A stretch of 64,000 nt of DNA from a bacterium BMS3Bbin13 (GTDB taxonomy: Bacteria > Pseudomonadota > Gammaproteobacteria > 21-64-14), in contig BDTW01000025.1 in assembly GCA_002897735.1 (NCBI GenBank), forward strand, positions 62,001-126,000. Direction: 5' to 3'. Positions 10,753 through 20,157 of this stretch are shown here, in pieces. The notes under the pieces are model-generated. The model was not told where the DNA came from. It did not search any database and was given only the letters and a program-made list of their open reading frames with translations. The translations under genes were made by a program, and so were the position numbers. Within the stretch, counting starts at the first letter, position 1, and each line of letters begins with the position of its first letter.

Positions 10753-12350
10753 ATCCCGGCCTCGAGTTCCTCGCCGATCAGGGAGTCGATGCGACGGTCC
10801 ATCGCCCGGCGGTAGCGGTGCGCGACGTCCACGACGCGGTAGGTGCGCACCGGGCGCGAGATGCCGCGCAGATGGATCGCCCGGTGCTCGCGCACGCGCA
10901 CCCGCTGCCGGACCTCCGGTTGGTCGAGCATCTCATGGCCGATGACGGTGGTGCCGGGCTCGGCGACCGAGCACAGCCGTGAGGCCAGGTTCACGGCGTC
11001 GCCCACCACCGTGTACTGCATGCGATCCCGGGTCCCGATGTTACCGGCGAGCATCGGACCGGTATTCACGCCGATGCGCAGCCGGATCGGGGGCAGGCCC
11101 CGCGCACTCCGGCTCCCGGTGAGCCGCTCCATGAGCCGCTCCAGCAACAGCGCGCAGCACAGCGCCCGAAAACCGTGGTTGGTGTCGTCTTCCGGGATCC
11201 CGAAGATCAGCATCGCGCAGTCGCCGATGTACTTGTCCACGGTGCCGCCGTAGACCTCCGCGGCCCGGCTGGTGTAGGAGTAGAACTCGTTGAGCATGCC
11301 GGCGACTTCGTCCGGGCTCATGCGCTCGGAGAGTGCGGTGAATCCCACGATGTCGGCGAATACCACGCTGGCCTGCACGCTCTTGCCGCCGAGCTTGACC
11401 TGTTCCAGGTCGGAGAGCACCGCCGTGGCCACGGAGGGCGGGACGTAGCGCCGGAAGACGCTCTCTACCTGGGCCTTCTGGATCAACCCGGCCGCCATCT
11501 TGTTGAATGAATCCATCAGATAGCCGATCTCGTCGTGGCGCCGCTCCTGAAAGCGGAAATCGAGACGGCCCTGGCCGAGGGCGCGACCGGCGTCCATCAG
11601 GTTGATGATGGGGCGCGACAGCCGGCGGCCGATCAGGTAGGAGAGCACCACGCCGATGAGGATCATGAACAGCGTTGCGGCGACGATCGCACGCACCGAC
11701 TCGTTCAGTGCCTGGGTCATGGCTTCACGGCTGAAGCTGATCAGTACGTAGCCCGCCACCACGCCCTTGAAGCGCACCGGGCTCAGAAACGACACCGCGT
11801 CGACGCCGTTGCGCGTACCGGCCCAGCGCCAGTCGAACTCATGCGGGGTTGCATCCAGATAGCCCGCGATGCGCCCGGCGAACGGGGCGCCCGGAGTGAA
11901 CGGCGTGACGCCGGCGTGCGCGAGCACCTTGCCGTTGTTGGAGAAGATCGTGGTGCCGAGCACGTTGGGACCGTTGGACAGGTTGGTGGCCAGCATCTCC
12001 AGGCCCAGGGTGTCGTTCGCGAGCAGCGGTTCCTTGGCGGATTCCGCCATCTGCCGGACCACGGTGCGCCCGAAACCGTCGATCTGCCCGCGCAGCAGCC
12101 GGGCCTGGTTGCCGATGATGATCGAACCGAGCAAACCCATGCCCGCCGAGATCAGCAGCGCGATGACGAACGCGAGTTTGTAGGCGATCGGGGCGTGGCT
12201 GGGACGTAGTTTGTCGAACCACGCGCGCCACGCCGCGCGGCGCTCGGGCGGCGACACCCTGGGCAGGACGGCCGCATCGGACGGGTCGCCCGCGGCCCGC
12301 TGCTTCTGTGCCTCCTTGGGTCCCGGCATCTGCGGTCTCACCTGTCCCAC
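10749..12350 (-). CDS. Membrane-bound class III adenylate cyclase with HAMP domain
   Basis: 533 residues: cytoplasmic N-tail, TM1 (about 57-79), a periplasmic sensor region (about 80-218), TM2 (about 221-240), HAMP (241-293) and a class III cyclase domain (about 320-500). Catalytic residues are visible: metal aspartates D333 (FADIVGFT) and D377 (KYIGD), base-recognition K373 and D451 (VVGDAVNLASR), and transition-state N454 and R458. The K/D pair points to ATP rather than GTP. The product should be cAMP in response to a periplasmic signal. It is coupled by ATGA to the lipoprotein gene. An in-frame ATG 21 bases downstream (12329) is an alternative start. Confidence 0.9.
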   Translation of the reverse strand: MGQVRPQMPGPKEAQKQRAAGDPSDAAVLPRVSPPERRAAWRAWFDKLRPSHAPIAYKLAFVIALLISAGMGLLGSIIIGNQARLLRGQIDGFGRTVVRQMAESAKEPLLANDTLGLEMLATNLSNGPNVLGTTIFSNNGKVLAHAGVTPFTPGAPFAGRIAGYLDATPHEFDWRWAGTRNGVDAVSFLSPVRFKGVVAGYVLISFSREAMTQALNESVRAIVAATLFMILIGVVLSYLIGRRLSRPIINLMDAGRALGQGRLDFRFQERRHDEIGYLMDSFNKMAAGLIQKAQVESVFRRYVPPSVATAVLSDLEQVKLGGKSVQASVVFADIVGFTALSERMSPDEVAGMLNEFYSYTSRAAEVYGGTVDKYIGDCAMLIFGIPEDDTNHGFRALCCALLLERLMERLTGSRSARGLPPIRLRIGVNTGPMLAGNIGTRDRMQYTVVGDAVNLASRLCSVAEPGTTVIGHEMLDQPEVRQRVRVREHRAIHLRGISRPVRTYRVVDVAHRYRRAMDRRIDSLIGEELEAGI

Positions 12351-12451
12351 GGTATCGGCGTCACGCCGCCCCCCTCGCGGGCTTTAAAGAATATCACGCG
12401 GGCGAGGGCTCACCGATAGGGGCCGTTTTCGGCCTCCGCCCGGTTCCGCCG

Positions 12452-12480
12452 CTTGAAGCCGGTGCCCGGGCACCTACTAT
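12452..12480 (+). promoter_or_regulatory. Possible htpX promoter with heat-shock-like -35
   Basis: CTTGAAG at 12452-12458 matches the sigma32 -35 CTTGAA. CACCTACT (12471-12478) is a partial match to the sigma32 -10 at 12-base spacing, and TACTAT (12475-12480) could serve sigma70. HtpX is heat- or envelope-stress-inducible in other bacteria, which makes the match worth noting. Confidence 0.35.
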
Positions 12481-12608
12481 TGAGGTTTCGGCCGCCCGCC
12501 GCTCCCCACGGTTGCGCCCCGCAAGGTGTGCGCGTCGGAGACCGGCGGGTGCCCGCGGTTTGGCATGTCCGCCGAGGCGTGCCTGCGGCATCGGCACGAA
12601 GCCCCGCA

Positions 12609-13493
12609 ATGAAACGTATCTTATTGTTTTTGATTACGAACATTGTAGTTCTTCTGGTGTTGGGCGGGGTCCTGCGGCTGCTCGGTGTCGAGCGTCTGTT
12701 GGATGCCCGGGGGGCCGGACTCGATTATTGGGCGCTGCTGATCTTCGCGGGCGTGTTCGGGATGGGCGGGGCATTCCTCTCGCTCGCCCTCTCCAAATGG
12801 ATCGCCACGCGTATGACCGGTGCCCGGGTGATCGAGCAGCCGCGCACACCGGCCGAATCCCGGCTGGTGGACATCGTGCGCCGCCTGGCCCGCGAGGCCG
12901 GGATCGGAATGCCCGAGGTGGCGGTCTACGACTCCTCGGATATGAACGCGTTCGCCACCGGCATGCGCCGCGACCAGGCACTGGTCGCCGTCAGCACCGG
13001 CCTGTTGTCGGGCATGGAACGCAACGAGATCGAGGCGGTGCTCGGCCACGAGATCAGCCACGTGGCCAACGGCGACATGGTGACCCTCGCGCTCATTCAG
13101 GGCGTAGTGAATACCTTCGTGATCTTCCTGTCGCGGGTCGTCGGCTACGTGGTCGACCGGACCGTGTTCCGGGTGGAACGCGGCCACGGGCCCGCGTACT
13201 GGATCACCGCGATCATCGCGGAACTCGTGCTCGGGATCCTGGCGAGCCTGGTGGTATTCTGGTTCTCGCGCCGACGGGAGTTCCGCGCCGATGCCGGCGG
13301 GGCACGGTTGGCGGGCCGCGACTCGATGATCGCCGCCCTGGATCGACTGCGCTCCACCGTGGACTACGAACACCTGCCGGACCGCATGGCCGCCTTCGGT
13401 GTCTCCGGGCGGGCGGGGGTCGGCATCGCGCGCTGGTTCATGACCCACCCGCCGCTCGAGGAGCGGATCGCGGCCCTGCAGGCGAGGGCATAG
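12609..13493 (+). CDS. htpX: Membrane zinc metalloprotease HtpX
   Basis: 294-residue M48B peptidase that helps degrade damaged inner-membrane proteins alongside FtsH. Seen: two N-terminal membrane segments (about 4-24 and 40-62), the zinc motif HEISH at 147-151, two more hydrophobic segments around 160-178 and 197-217, and the third-ligand glutamate in RREFRADAGGARL. ATG 12609 gives the canonical MKRILLFLITN start although no clear Shine-Dalgarno precedes it. Upstream lies a possible heat-shock promoter, and a DUF1015 gene follows. Confidence 0.95.
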   Translation: MKRILLFLITNIVVLLVLGGVLRLLGVERLLDARGAGLDYWALLIFAGVFGMGGAFLSLALSKWIATRMTGARVIEQPRTPAESRLVDIVRRLAREAGIGMPEVAVYDSSDMNAFATGMRRDQALVAVSTGLLSGMERNEIEAVLGHEISHVANGDMVTLALIQGVVNTFVIFLSRVVGYVVDRTVFRVERGHGPAYWITAIIAELVLGILASLVVFWFSRRREFRADAGGARLAGRDSMIAALDRLRSTVDYEHLPDRMAAFGVSGRAGVGIARWFMTHPPLEERIAALQARA

Positions 13494-13574
13494 CGGGACT
13501 TCGCCCGCGGACAGGGGACGCGCGGGCGGGTACAATGGCGCGCCTGATTTCGTTCACCGCAAGGATGATCCGAC

Positions 13575-14813
13575 GTGCCTCTGATCCGACCGTTCCGCGG
13601 GCTGCGCCCGGCGCCACAGCATGTCGCCGAGGTACTCGCCCCCCCGTACGACGTACTCAACAGCGAGGAGGCGCGCGCCCGCGCCGCCGGCCGGCCGTGG
13701 AGCTTTCTGCATATTTCCAAGCCCGAGATCGACCTGCCCCCGGGGCAGGATCCCTATGCGCCCGAGGTCTACGCGAAGGGCGCCGCGAACTTCGCGCGGC
13801 TCCTGGAGGAGGGGATCCTGATCCGCGATCCCACCCCGCGCTATTACGTCTATCGCCTGCGCATGGGCGCGCACACGCAGACCGGGCTGGTATGCACGGC
13901 GTCGGTCGCGGCGTACCGCGCGCAGCGCATCCGTCGCCACGAGTTCACCCGTCCCGAGAAGGAGAACGACCGCGTGCGGCAGATCGAGGCCCTCAACGCC
14001 CAGACCGGCCCGGTGCTCCTGGCCTACCGGGACGACGCGGACCTCGACGCCCGCCTCGCCGCGGTTACCGGGACCGCCCCCGAGGTCGATGTCGAAGGGG
14101 GCGACGGCGTGCGCCACAGCGTGTGGGTGGTCGACGATCCGGGCTGGTGTGCGCGCGTTTCGGAGCGCTTCGAGGCCATGCCGGTGCTGTACATCGCCGA
14201 CGGTCACCACCGCTCGGCGGCCGCGGCGCGGGTCGCCGAATCTCGTGCCGCCGCCGATCCCGGCGCCGGTGCGGAAGCATCGTACGACTATTTCCTCGCG
14301 GTCGCTTTCCCGGCCGGCCAGATGCGGATCCTCGATTACAATCGCGTGGTCCGCGACCTCAACGGGCTGCGGCCCGAGGCGTTCCTCGCACGCCTGGCCG
14401 ATGATTTTACGGTGACCCCGGCCGACGCACCCGTCTCCCCGCAACGCCCGGGCGAGTTCGGGCTCTATCTCTCGGGGCGTTGGTACCGTTTGTCTCTCGA
14501 CCCCGCGCGGGTCCCCGACGACCCGGTCGCACGTCTCGACGTCAGTCTGCTCACCGACCGGGTGCTGGCGCCGGTCCTCGGCATCCGCGATTTGCGCCGC
14601 GATCCGCGTATCGACTTCGTCGGCGGGATCCGCGGGCTCGGCGAGTTGGAACGGCGTGTCGACGACGGCGGGATGGCGGCGGCCTTCGCGTTGCGCCCCA
14701 CGCCGATGCGCGACCTCATGGCGGTCGCCGACGCGGGCAAGGTCATGCCGCCGAAATCCACGTGGTTCGAGCCCAAGCTCGCCGACGGCCTGGTGTCGCA
14801 CGTGCTCGACTGA
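13575..14813 (+). CDS. DUF1015 family protein
   Basis: 412-residue soluble protein of the DUF1015 family. It opens MPLIRPFRGLRPAP, with the characteristic PPYDVLNSEEAR and FLHISKPEIDLP blocks in the first 60 residues. IADGHHRSAAAARV near residue 210 holds the most conserved HH pair, and FEPKLADGLV is at the end. The family function is not established to my knowledge; in some genomes it neighbours serine-biosynthesis genes, but not here. GTG 13575 is preceded by AAGGA at proper distance. No membrane segment is visible. Confidence 0.88.
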   Translation: MPLIRPFRGLRPAPQHVAEVLAPPYDVLNSEEARARAAGRPWSFLHISKPEIDLPPGQDPYAPEVYAKGAANFARLLEEGILIRDPTPRYYVYRLRMGAHTQTGLVCTASVAAYRAQRIRRHEFTRPEKENDRVRQIEALNAQTGPVLLAYRDDADLDARLAAVTGTAPEVDVEGGDGVRHSVWVVDDPGWCARVSERFEAMPVLYIADGHHRSAAAARVAESRAAADPGAGAEASYDYFLAVAFPAGQMRILDYNRVVRDLNGLRPEAFLARLADDFTVTPADAPVSPQRPGEFGLYLSGRWYRLSLDPARVPDDPVARLDVSLLTDRVLAPVLGIRDLRRDPRIDFVGGIRGLGELERRVDDGGMAAAFALRPTPMRDLMAVADAGKVMPPKSTWFEPKLADGLVSHVLD

Positions 14814-14826
14814 ATCCCACGGTGGT

Positions 14827-14969
14827 GTCGGCGGGCCGGGGCCCGCCCTACGCACGGACCCCTGTTGTGCCACCTGTAGGGCCGGGCTCGCCCGGCCGAC
14901 GACGTTTCGTGCCCACAGCGGACGCTGCGGAATAATCCGGCGTTGCCGGCGGGGCGAGCCCCGCCCTAC
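14827..14969. repeat. REP-like cluster A (three 25-bp palindromes)
   Basis: Three copies of a 25-bp imperfect palindrome, consensus GTAGGGCGGGG-CTCG-CCCCGCCGAC: 14827-14851 (reverse), 14876-14900 (forward) and 14945-14969 (reverse). The two ends differ (GTAGGG against GTCGGC), which gives each copy a direction. The rest of the 14814-15211 gap holds a further degenerate GC palindrome near 14980 and no gene that I can support. Confidence 0.85.
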
Positions 14970-15211
14970 AGGAGGCTACCGCCGCCCCGGCGGGGTGACC
15001 CCGCCCTGTGCGATCCCGTGGTGTCGTGGCCCGGCTCGCCGGTCCCGGAACCGCGCCTTCCGAGGGGTCGCCGCTCCTGGAGATGCGGTTTCAAGGGGGA
15101 CGGTTGGATGCTGCCGTATAGCCAAGCCCACCATCTCTCCGAGCACGGAATACCCATATGTCAAGCCTGACCCGGTACCCTTGAATCTCCCCGACCGGCG
15201 GGGCCGCACGG

Positions 15212-17296
15212 TTACAGCACGCCTTCGCTGAAATCGTAGGACAGGGTGGCGTCGGGCTCCTGGAGAAAATAGCCCTGTATGTAGTTGACGCCGCATTGCC
15301 AGAGCACCGCGAGGGTGCCGGCGTCCTCGACCCATTCGGCGATGGTGAGCTTGCCCATGGAATGGGCCATGTCGGTCAGCGACTTGACGGTGTCCTGGGT
15401 CTCCCGGTTCTCCGCCAGGTCGCGCATGAACGTGCCGTCGATCTTGAGATAGTCGGCGGGCAGGTGCTTGACCAGATTGAAGGAGTTGAGTCCGCTCCCG
15501 AAGTGATCCAGGGCCAGGCCGCAGTGCAGTTCCCGGATCTGTTTGACCAGGGCCTTGGCCTGCTTCAGATGGGTGAACGCGACCGACTCGGCGATCTCCA
15601 GCACGACGGCGTCACCGGGGAGGCGTCGCTCCTTGAGGGTCTCACTGAGCCATTCCACCAGGTCCCCGCCGATGATCGAGGCCGCGGAGAGCTTGACGAA
15701 GAACCGGGTGCGGATACCGGATTGCAGGCGCCGGGCGAGCACCTCGATGGCGTGCCCGAGCACCCAACGGTCGACGTCCGCCATCAGCCCGGCCTGCTCG
15801 GTCGGTGTGAGGAAGTCGCCCGGGACCAACTCCCCGCCGTCCTCGTCGATCATCCGCAGCAGGACCTCGTACATCTCGTTGGCGTCGCCATGCAGGCTGA
15901 CGATGGGTTGGTACACCAGGCGGAAACGATCCTTCTCCAGCGCCGTGTGGATTCGCTCGCCCCATTGTCGCTGCCGGTCTTTGGCGGAGCCTTGCTCCAC
16001 GGCGGGGTTGAATATCTCCACCCGGTTGCCGCCCGCGGACCGGGCCTTCTCACAGGCGAAGTCCGCCTGCCCGAGGATATCCTGCGCGCCGGCGGCCTCC
16101 TCGGTGACGGCCGCAATGCCGATACTGCAGGTGGTGGCCACCGAGGTGGTGCCGATTTCGGAGATGTGATCGGCGATCGCGGTGCGCAGCCCGTCGGCGA
16201 GACGGTGCACCGCCGCCGGCTCCGGCCCGTGGGCGATCAGTGCGAAGGCGTCGTCGTCGAAACGCGCGAGCACGTCGTGCTCGCCGATGCGGCCCTCGAG
16301 CAGTCGCGCGACGTCGCCTATGACCAAGTCACTGCCGGCGACGCCGACCCGTTCCTTGATGCCCTTGAAGTCGTCGAGCACGATGTGCAGCAGGGCGCCG
16401 GGGACGTCCGCGGTCCCGGCGTGCGAGACGGCTTCGTTGAGCGCGTCCATCAGATACTGACGATTGTAGAGGCCGGTCACGATATCCTTCATGCTGAGTT
16501 GCCGGATCTTCTTTTCGAGATCCCCCTGATCGAGCTGGCTGCGGATGATGATCTGGGTGCACGGCTCGCCGTCGATCGTCGCCGGGGCCAGATTCATGGC
16601 GGCGTCGAAGGTATTGCCGTCGGGGAGCAGGCCGCTCAGTTCCAAGGTGTCCGGGGCCTCGCCGCCCTTGGCGTGGCGGCGCAGAAACTCCTTGAACTTC
16701 GCGTGGTCTCTCGGTGCGACCATGTCCATGATCGGCGTGCCCTCGAGTTCGGAGAACTCGCTGTAGCCGAACAGTTCCAGATATGCGCGGTTGGCGTAGA
16801 CGTGCATGCCCTCGTGCACGTAGGCGATGGCGTCGCGCGAACTCTCCAGCAACGCCTGGCAACGTTTCCGGCCTTCGCGGATCGTGGTGTCGTTGCGCCG
16901 CAGGGTGTGTTGGGCGCGAATGAATTCCAGTTCGCGCCCGACTACCAGTTGCAGGTGGTCGGGTTGCGACTTTCCGACGAGATCGCGTGCGCCGGTACGC
17001 AACGCATCGATCACCGCACCCTCATCGGTGCTCGCGGCCGTGGCGATGACGGGGATGATCTTGCCGGTCCGGGCCAGGAGTTCCACGGCCTCGCCAAGGC
17101 TGAACCCGTCGAGTTCGGTGGAGCAGATCACGAGGTCCGGGACTTGCTCCTGAAGCGCCGCCGCCATGTCCTCGCCGTCCTCGGCGTTGCGGGCGCGCAC
17201 CGCGTAGCCGGCGTTGCGCAGTACGCTTGCGATGATCTCGGCGTCGTTCTGGGAGGTCTCGACGATCAGCAGGCGAAGTAGGTTGTCCTTGTCCAC
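15212..17296 (-). CDS. fimX: FimX-like c-di-GMP effector (REC-PAS-GGDEF-EAL, degenerate)
   Basis: 694 residues, the same size and order as Pseudomonas FimX, which binds c-di-GMP and promotes type IV pilus assembly at the cell pole. The REC domain (about 8-120) has serine S59 where the phosphoacceptor aspartate should be. PAS covers about 145-255. The GGDEF domain (about 265-425) reads DDDAF at 347-351 instead of GGDEF. The EAL domain (about 445-690) reads EVL at 477-479 but keeps the fold motifs DHFGSG and ADYLKIDG. All three enzymatic or phosphotransfer sites look dead, as in FimX, so it should be a receptor rather than an enzyme. FimV in the same window supports a twitching-motility setting. 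Confidence 0.85.
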   Translation of the reverse strand: MDKDNLLRLLIVETSQNDAEIIASVLRNAGYAVRARNAEDGEDMAAALQEQVPDLVICSTELDGFSLGEAVELLARTGKIIPVIATAASTDEGAVIDALRTGARDLVGKSQPDHLQLVVGRELEFIRAQHTLRRNDTTIREGRKRCQALLESSRDAIAYVHEGMHVYANRAYLELFGYSEFSELEGTPIMDMVAPRDHAKFKEFLRRHAKGGEAPDTLELSGLLPDGNTFDAAMNLAPATIDGEPCTQIIIRSQLDQGDLEKKIRQLSMKDIVTGLYNRQYLMDALNEAVSHAGTADVPGALLHIVLDDFKGIKERVGVAGSDLVIGDVARLLEGRIGEHDVLARFDDDAFALIAHGPEPAAVHRLADGLRTAIADHISEIGTTSVATTCSIGIAAVTEEAAGAQDILGQADFACEKARSAGGNRVEIFNPAVEQGSAKDRQRQWGERIHTALEKDRFRLVYQPIVSLHGDANEMYEVLLRMIDEDGGELVPGDFLTPTEQAGLMADVDRWVLGHAIEVLARRLQSGIRTRFFVKLSAASIIGGDLVEWLSETLKERRLPGDAVVLEIAESVAFTHLKQAKALVKQIRELHCGLALDHFGSGLNSFNLVKHLPADYLKIDGTFMRDLAENRETQDTVKSLTDMAHSMGKLTIAEWVEDAGTLAVLWQCGVNYIQGYFLQEPDATLSYDFSEGVL

Positions 17297-17583
17297 CCGA
17301 TGCTCCTGGCGATCCGGCCGTGCGTCCGCGTCGTCCCGCGTCTTCGGCAGGTACCGCGGGAGCGTTGCGACGCCGGGGAGAGACCGATCCTCCCCCTATG
17401 ATCGCGCCGCCCATAGTGTCGGCGCCTGCATGGGTTCCTTGAACCCGTGTCGGACCGGCCGCAACGATTTCCCGCCGGTTCCCCGGTCCGGGCTTTCCTG
17501 CTAGGATGCCGGGAAGGCGGGTCCGGTTGCCGGCCGACCCCATGCAGGCCGGACGGATGGTTCCGACGGCCGCGGATTGCGTT

Positions 17584-18114
17584 GTGAAAACCCAGGATAT
17601 CATCGTCAGACCGGAGACTGCGGGCGACGTCAAGGCGATCGACGTGGTCAACCTCAGTGCCTTCGAGGGGGAGGCCGAGGCCCGGTTGGTCGAGACCATG
17701 CGCCGGTTGCCGGGGTTTGCGCCGGAACTCTCGCTGGTCGCGGAACTCAACGGGCGCATCGTCGGCCACGTGCTGCTGACGCGCGTCCCCCTCCAACAGG
17801 AAGGCGGTCGCGCGACCCGCGTTCTCGCCCTGGGGCCGATGTCGGTGGTCCCCTCCCAGTCCCACCGCGGAATCGGCTCGGCGTTGATCCGGGCGGCGAT
17901 CGATCAGGCCCGCAAGCTCGGGTTCGGGGCGATCGTCGTCGCCGGCCATCCGGAATACTACCGTCGTCTCGGCTTCGAGCCGGCGGCGGGACGGGCGCTC
18001 GGCAGTAACCTCCGGGTGGCGGAGGACGCGCTCACGGTCCTGGAGCTGCAGGCCGGTACGCTGCACGGCGGCGGCCGGGTCGTCTATCCCGATCCCTTCG
18101 CGCGGATCTTCTGA
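17584..18114 (+). CDS. GNAT family N-acetyltransferase (YhbS-like)
   Basis: 176 residues from GTG 17584. The acetyl-CoA-binding motif A is SQSHRGIGSALIRAAID (about 97-113). The PEYYRRLGFEPA segment is typical of YhbS-type predicted acetyltransferases. The substrate is unknown. Upstream in-frame ATGs exist (17542, 17557), but the extra residues are not family-like, so the GTG is preferred with moderate certainty. It is divergent from fimX. Confidence 0.82.
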   Translation: MKTQDIIVRPETAGDVKAIDVVNLSAFEGEAEARLVETMRRLPGFAPELSLVAELNGRIVGHVLLTRVPLQQEGGRATRVLALGPMSVVPSQSHRGIGSALIRAAIDQARKLGFGAIVVAGHPEYYRRLGFEPAAGRALGSNLRVAEDALTVLELQAGTLHGGGRVVYPDPFARIF

Positions 18115-18142
18115 CGCGGCGTCGTCGCGCGCCGCGCCGGCC

Positions 18143-19924
18143 TCACAGCACCGACCACAGCGAGTCGAACGCCTGCGGATCGTGGTCCCCCCCGGAGTCC
18201 GGGGATTCCGCCTCGTCGAACTGGAACTGCGCGAACAGACCGGTATCCTCCACCTGTTGGGTCAGGCGGATGTGCCGCTCGTCGTCCGCCGTGACCAACG
18301 TGAGGGTGTCGCCGGCGCGGTGTGTGTGCGGTTCGGTGATCAGCGAAGGCGGTTGTTGCAGTGCGTCGATGCCCGGCAGATGCAGCGTGCGCCGGTGCAC
18401 GGCCCGTTCACGCCCGTGGGCCGCGCCGCGCAGGGCCGCGGGCACGGCCCACGGTGCGATCAGTTGCACGCCGATTTCCAGGCCCTTGGCGCCGTCGGCC
18501 ATCATCCGGCGGATCACCCCCACGTGCCAGCGATGTGTCGCGCCCGCGCCCTGGCGTATGCCGATCAGTTCCCCCACCTGGGCCCGGCCGGGACCCTCGT
18601 GCCCCCACAGCAGGCAGCAGCCGCCCGCGCTGATGTTTTTCATCCGCCACTCCTGGGCGGTCCGGTCCAGTTCGCCGTCGCTGGGGCTGAGGAGCACGGT
18701 CACCGCAGCCGGTCCGCGCTGCGGGTCGACCTGCTCGTAGACCATATCCCAGACATCGGGCAAGTCACCATCGTGTTGCGGCAGGTTCTTGCTCGTGAAG
18801 CGCGCGCGGGGGTCGTCCAGATCCTCTTTCAACAACCGCGCGCACGCCCCGTGCTCCGACGTGGAGCCGGTGGCCTTGCAGAGAGTGCGGTGCAGGGCGT
18901 ACAGACCGATGATCACGAGGACCTCGCCGGATTGGGCGCTGCGCCGAAAGCTGCGCCGGGAAACGAGGTCCCAGACGGGGACCAGTCGCCGCAGGGTATC
19001 GGGGTCCGGGTGCTCGCCCTTCAGCACGTCGTGCGTCCGCCTCGCCGGTCGCGCCAACGCCTCGCGCACGTACGTCGTGAGGCCGCGCGTGTCGAGAACC
19101 CGGCAGGTTGCCGGGTCCCGCGGCTGTAGATGGCGCAGATACGCGGGCGGGGCATCGGCATCCAGGTCCACGACCAGCAGATCGGCGTCGGGCGCGGGCG
19201 CGTCCTTCAGAGGGAGCAGCCGGACCGCCGGGGCCCAGTCTTCCAGTAGTCGCGCCAAGCGGATCTGCTCGCCCTGCCGTAGGCGGTACAGGCACGATGC
19301 GCCCAGGAGCAGGGTGCGCAAGTAGCCGTCCGCGACCGTGGCGGCGCGGCGCTGCGGGCCGGGTGCCGAGACTTGCATCTCCAGGATGCCGTAGCGTTCC
19401 GCGGCCCGGTACAGGATATGGAGTTCGCGCCACACCCCGTCCGGGACCGGCGCGTAGACCAAGCACGACTTCAACAGGATCCCCGTGAGGTGATCCTGAG
19501 CGTGGCGGACCGCCGTGGCAAGGAGGTGACGATCAGGCGGCTCCTCGCGCAGCAGGTCCAACACCACGATCTTGTACCCGTCCGCCATCTCCGTCTGCAG
19601 GACCCGCGCAAGATCGGCAATGCGCCGCTGCTTGTCCGAGAGCGGAAATGTGCGCCCTACCACGTGCCGGTCCAAGGCATGGTCCGCCAGGGCGAGCGGT
19701 TCCTGGAGCAGCTCCAGGGCCGCGAGGCGCTTCGCCGGCGCGGCTTCCTGACGATTGGCCTCGCGCAGGGCATAGAACAGCCGCCGGGCGGTCTCGCCGA
19801 CGTTGGCCAGCGGCAGGGCCCGGATCCAGGTGCGCACCGCGGGCACGCGCAGGTCGAGGGCACCTGCGGTCGGTGCATGGCGCTCCGGCACGCGCAGCGC
19901 CGTCAGCGGTAAGGAATCGGTCAT
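18143..19924 (-). CDS. Large PilZ-like protein of unknown role
   Basis: 593 residues from ATG 19924. The N-terminal two thirds is helical and unfamiliar apart from an opening (LPLANVGETARRLFYALREANR) that I associate with conserved gammaproteobacterial proteins. The C-terminal third (about 430-520) looks like a PilZ domain: MKNISAGGCCLLW fits its second c-di-GMP motif (D/N)xSxxG. A clear RxxxR is missing just upstream. Cytoplasmic, with no membrane span. Adjacent to fimX and in a window with a GGDEF-EAL sensor, so c-di-GMP signalling is a fair but unproved guess. A longer frame to 20044 would run through the 20014-20046 palindrome and is not used. Confidence 0.7.
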   Translation of the reverse strand: MTDSLPLTALRVPERHAPTAGALDLRVPAVRTWIRALPLANVGETARRLFYALREANRQEAAPAKRLAALELLQEPLALADHALDRHVVGRTFPLSDKQRRIADLARVLQTEMADGYKIVVLDLLREEPPDRHLLATAVRHAQDHLTGILLKSCLVYAPVPDGVWRELHILYRAAERYGILEMQVSAPGPQRRAATVADGYLRTLLLGASCLYRLRQGEQIRLARLLEDWAPAVRLLPLKDAPAPDADLLVVDLDADAPPAYLRHLQPRDPATCRVLDTRGLTTYVREALARPARRTHDVLKGEHPDPDTLRRLVPVWDLVSRRSFRRSAQSGEVLVIIGLYALHRTLCKATGSTSEHGACARLLKEDLDDPRARFTSKNLPQHDGDLPDVWDMVYEQVDPQRGPAAVTVLLSPSDGELDRTAQEWRMKNISAGGCCLLWGHEGPGRAQVGELIGIRQGAGATHRWHVGVIRRMMADGAKGLEIGVQLIAPWAVPAALRGAAHGRERAVHRRTLHLPGIDALQQPPSLITEPHTHRAGDTLTLVTADDERHIRLTQQVEDTGLFAQFQFDEAESPDSGGDHDPQAFDSLWSVL

Positions 19925-20013
19925 GTGCGTGGGCATCTCCGGCTTCGGTCCCCCGTACCCCCGGGGGTCATGTGGTTTATCGGACCGAGCGCCGCAGACT
20001 TGACCCGAATACT

Positions 20014-20046
20014 GAATGATTCGCACGCGCCGTGCGCGAATCATTC
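20014..20046. other. 33-bp inverted repeat upstream of the PilZ-like gene
   Basis: GAATGATTCGC on the left and GCGAATCATTC on the right: 11 perfect base pairs around an 11-base GC-rich centre. It lies 90 bp before the PilZ-like gene and after epmB on the same strand. It could be an operator or the end of the epmB transcript. No U tract follows. Confidence 0.45.
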
Positions 20047-20157
20047 GTGCCGACGTAAGCTCATCGGGCGTTCTCCAACCCGTCGATCCATCAATTTTCT
20101 CTTAAGACAATACGCTGCAGAAAACGTGCCACGGATCGGCCGCGGCCCGGGCGTCGA

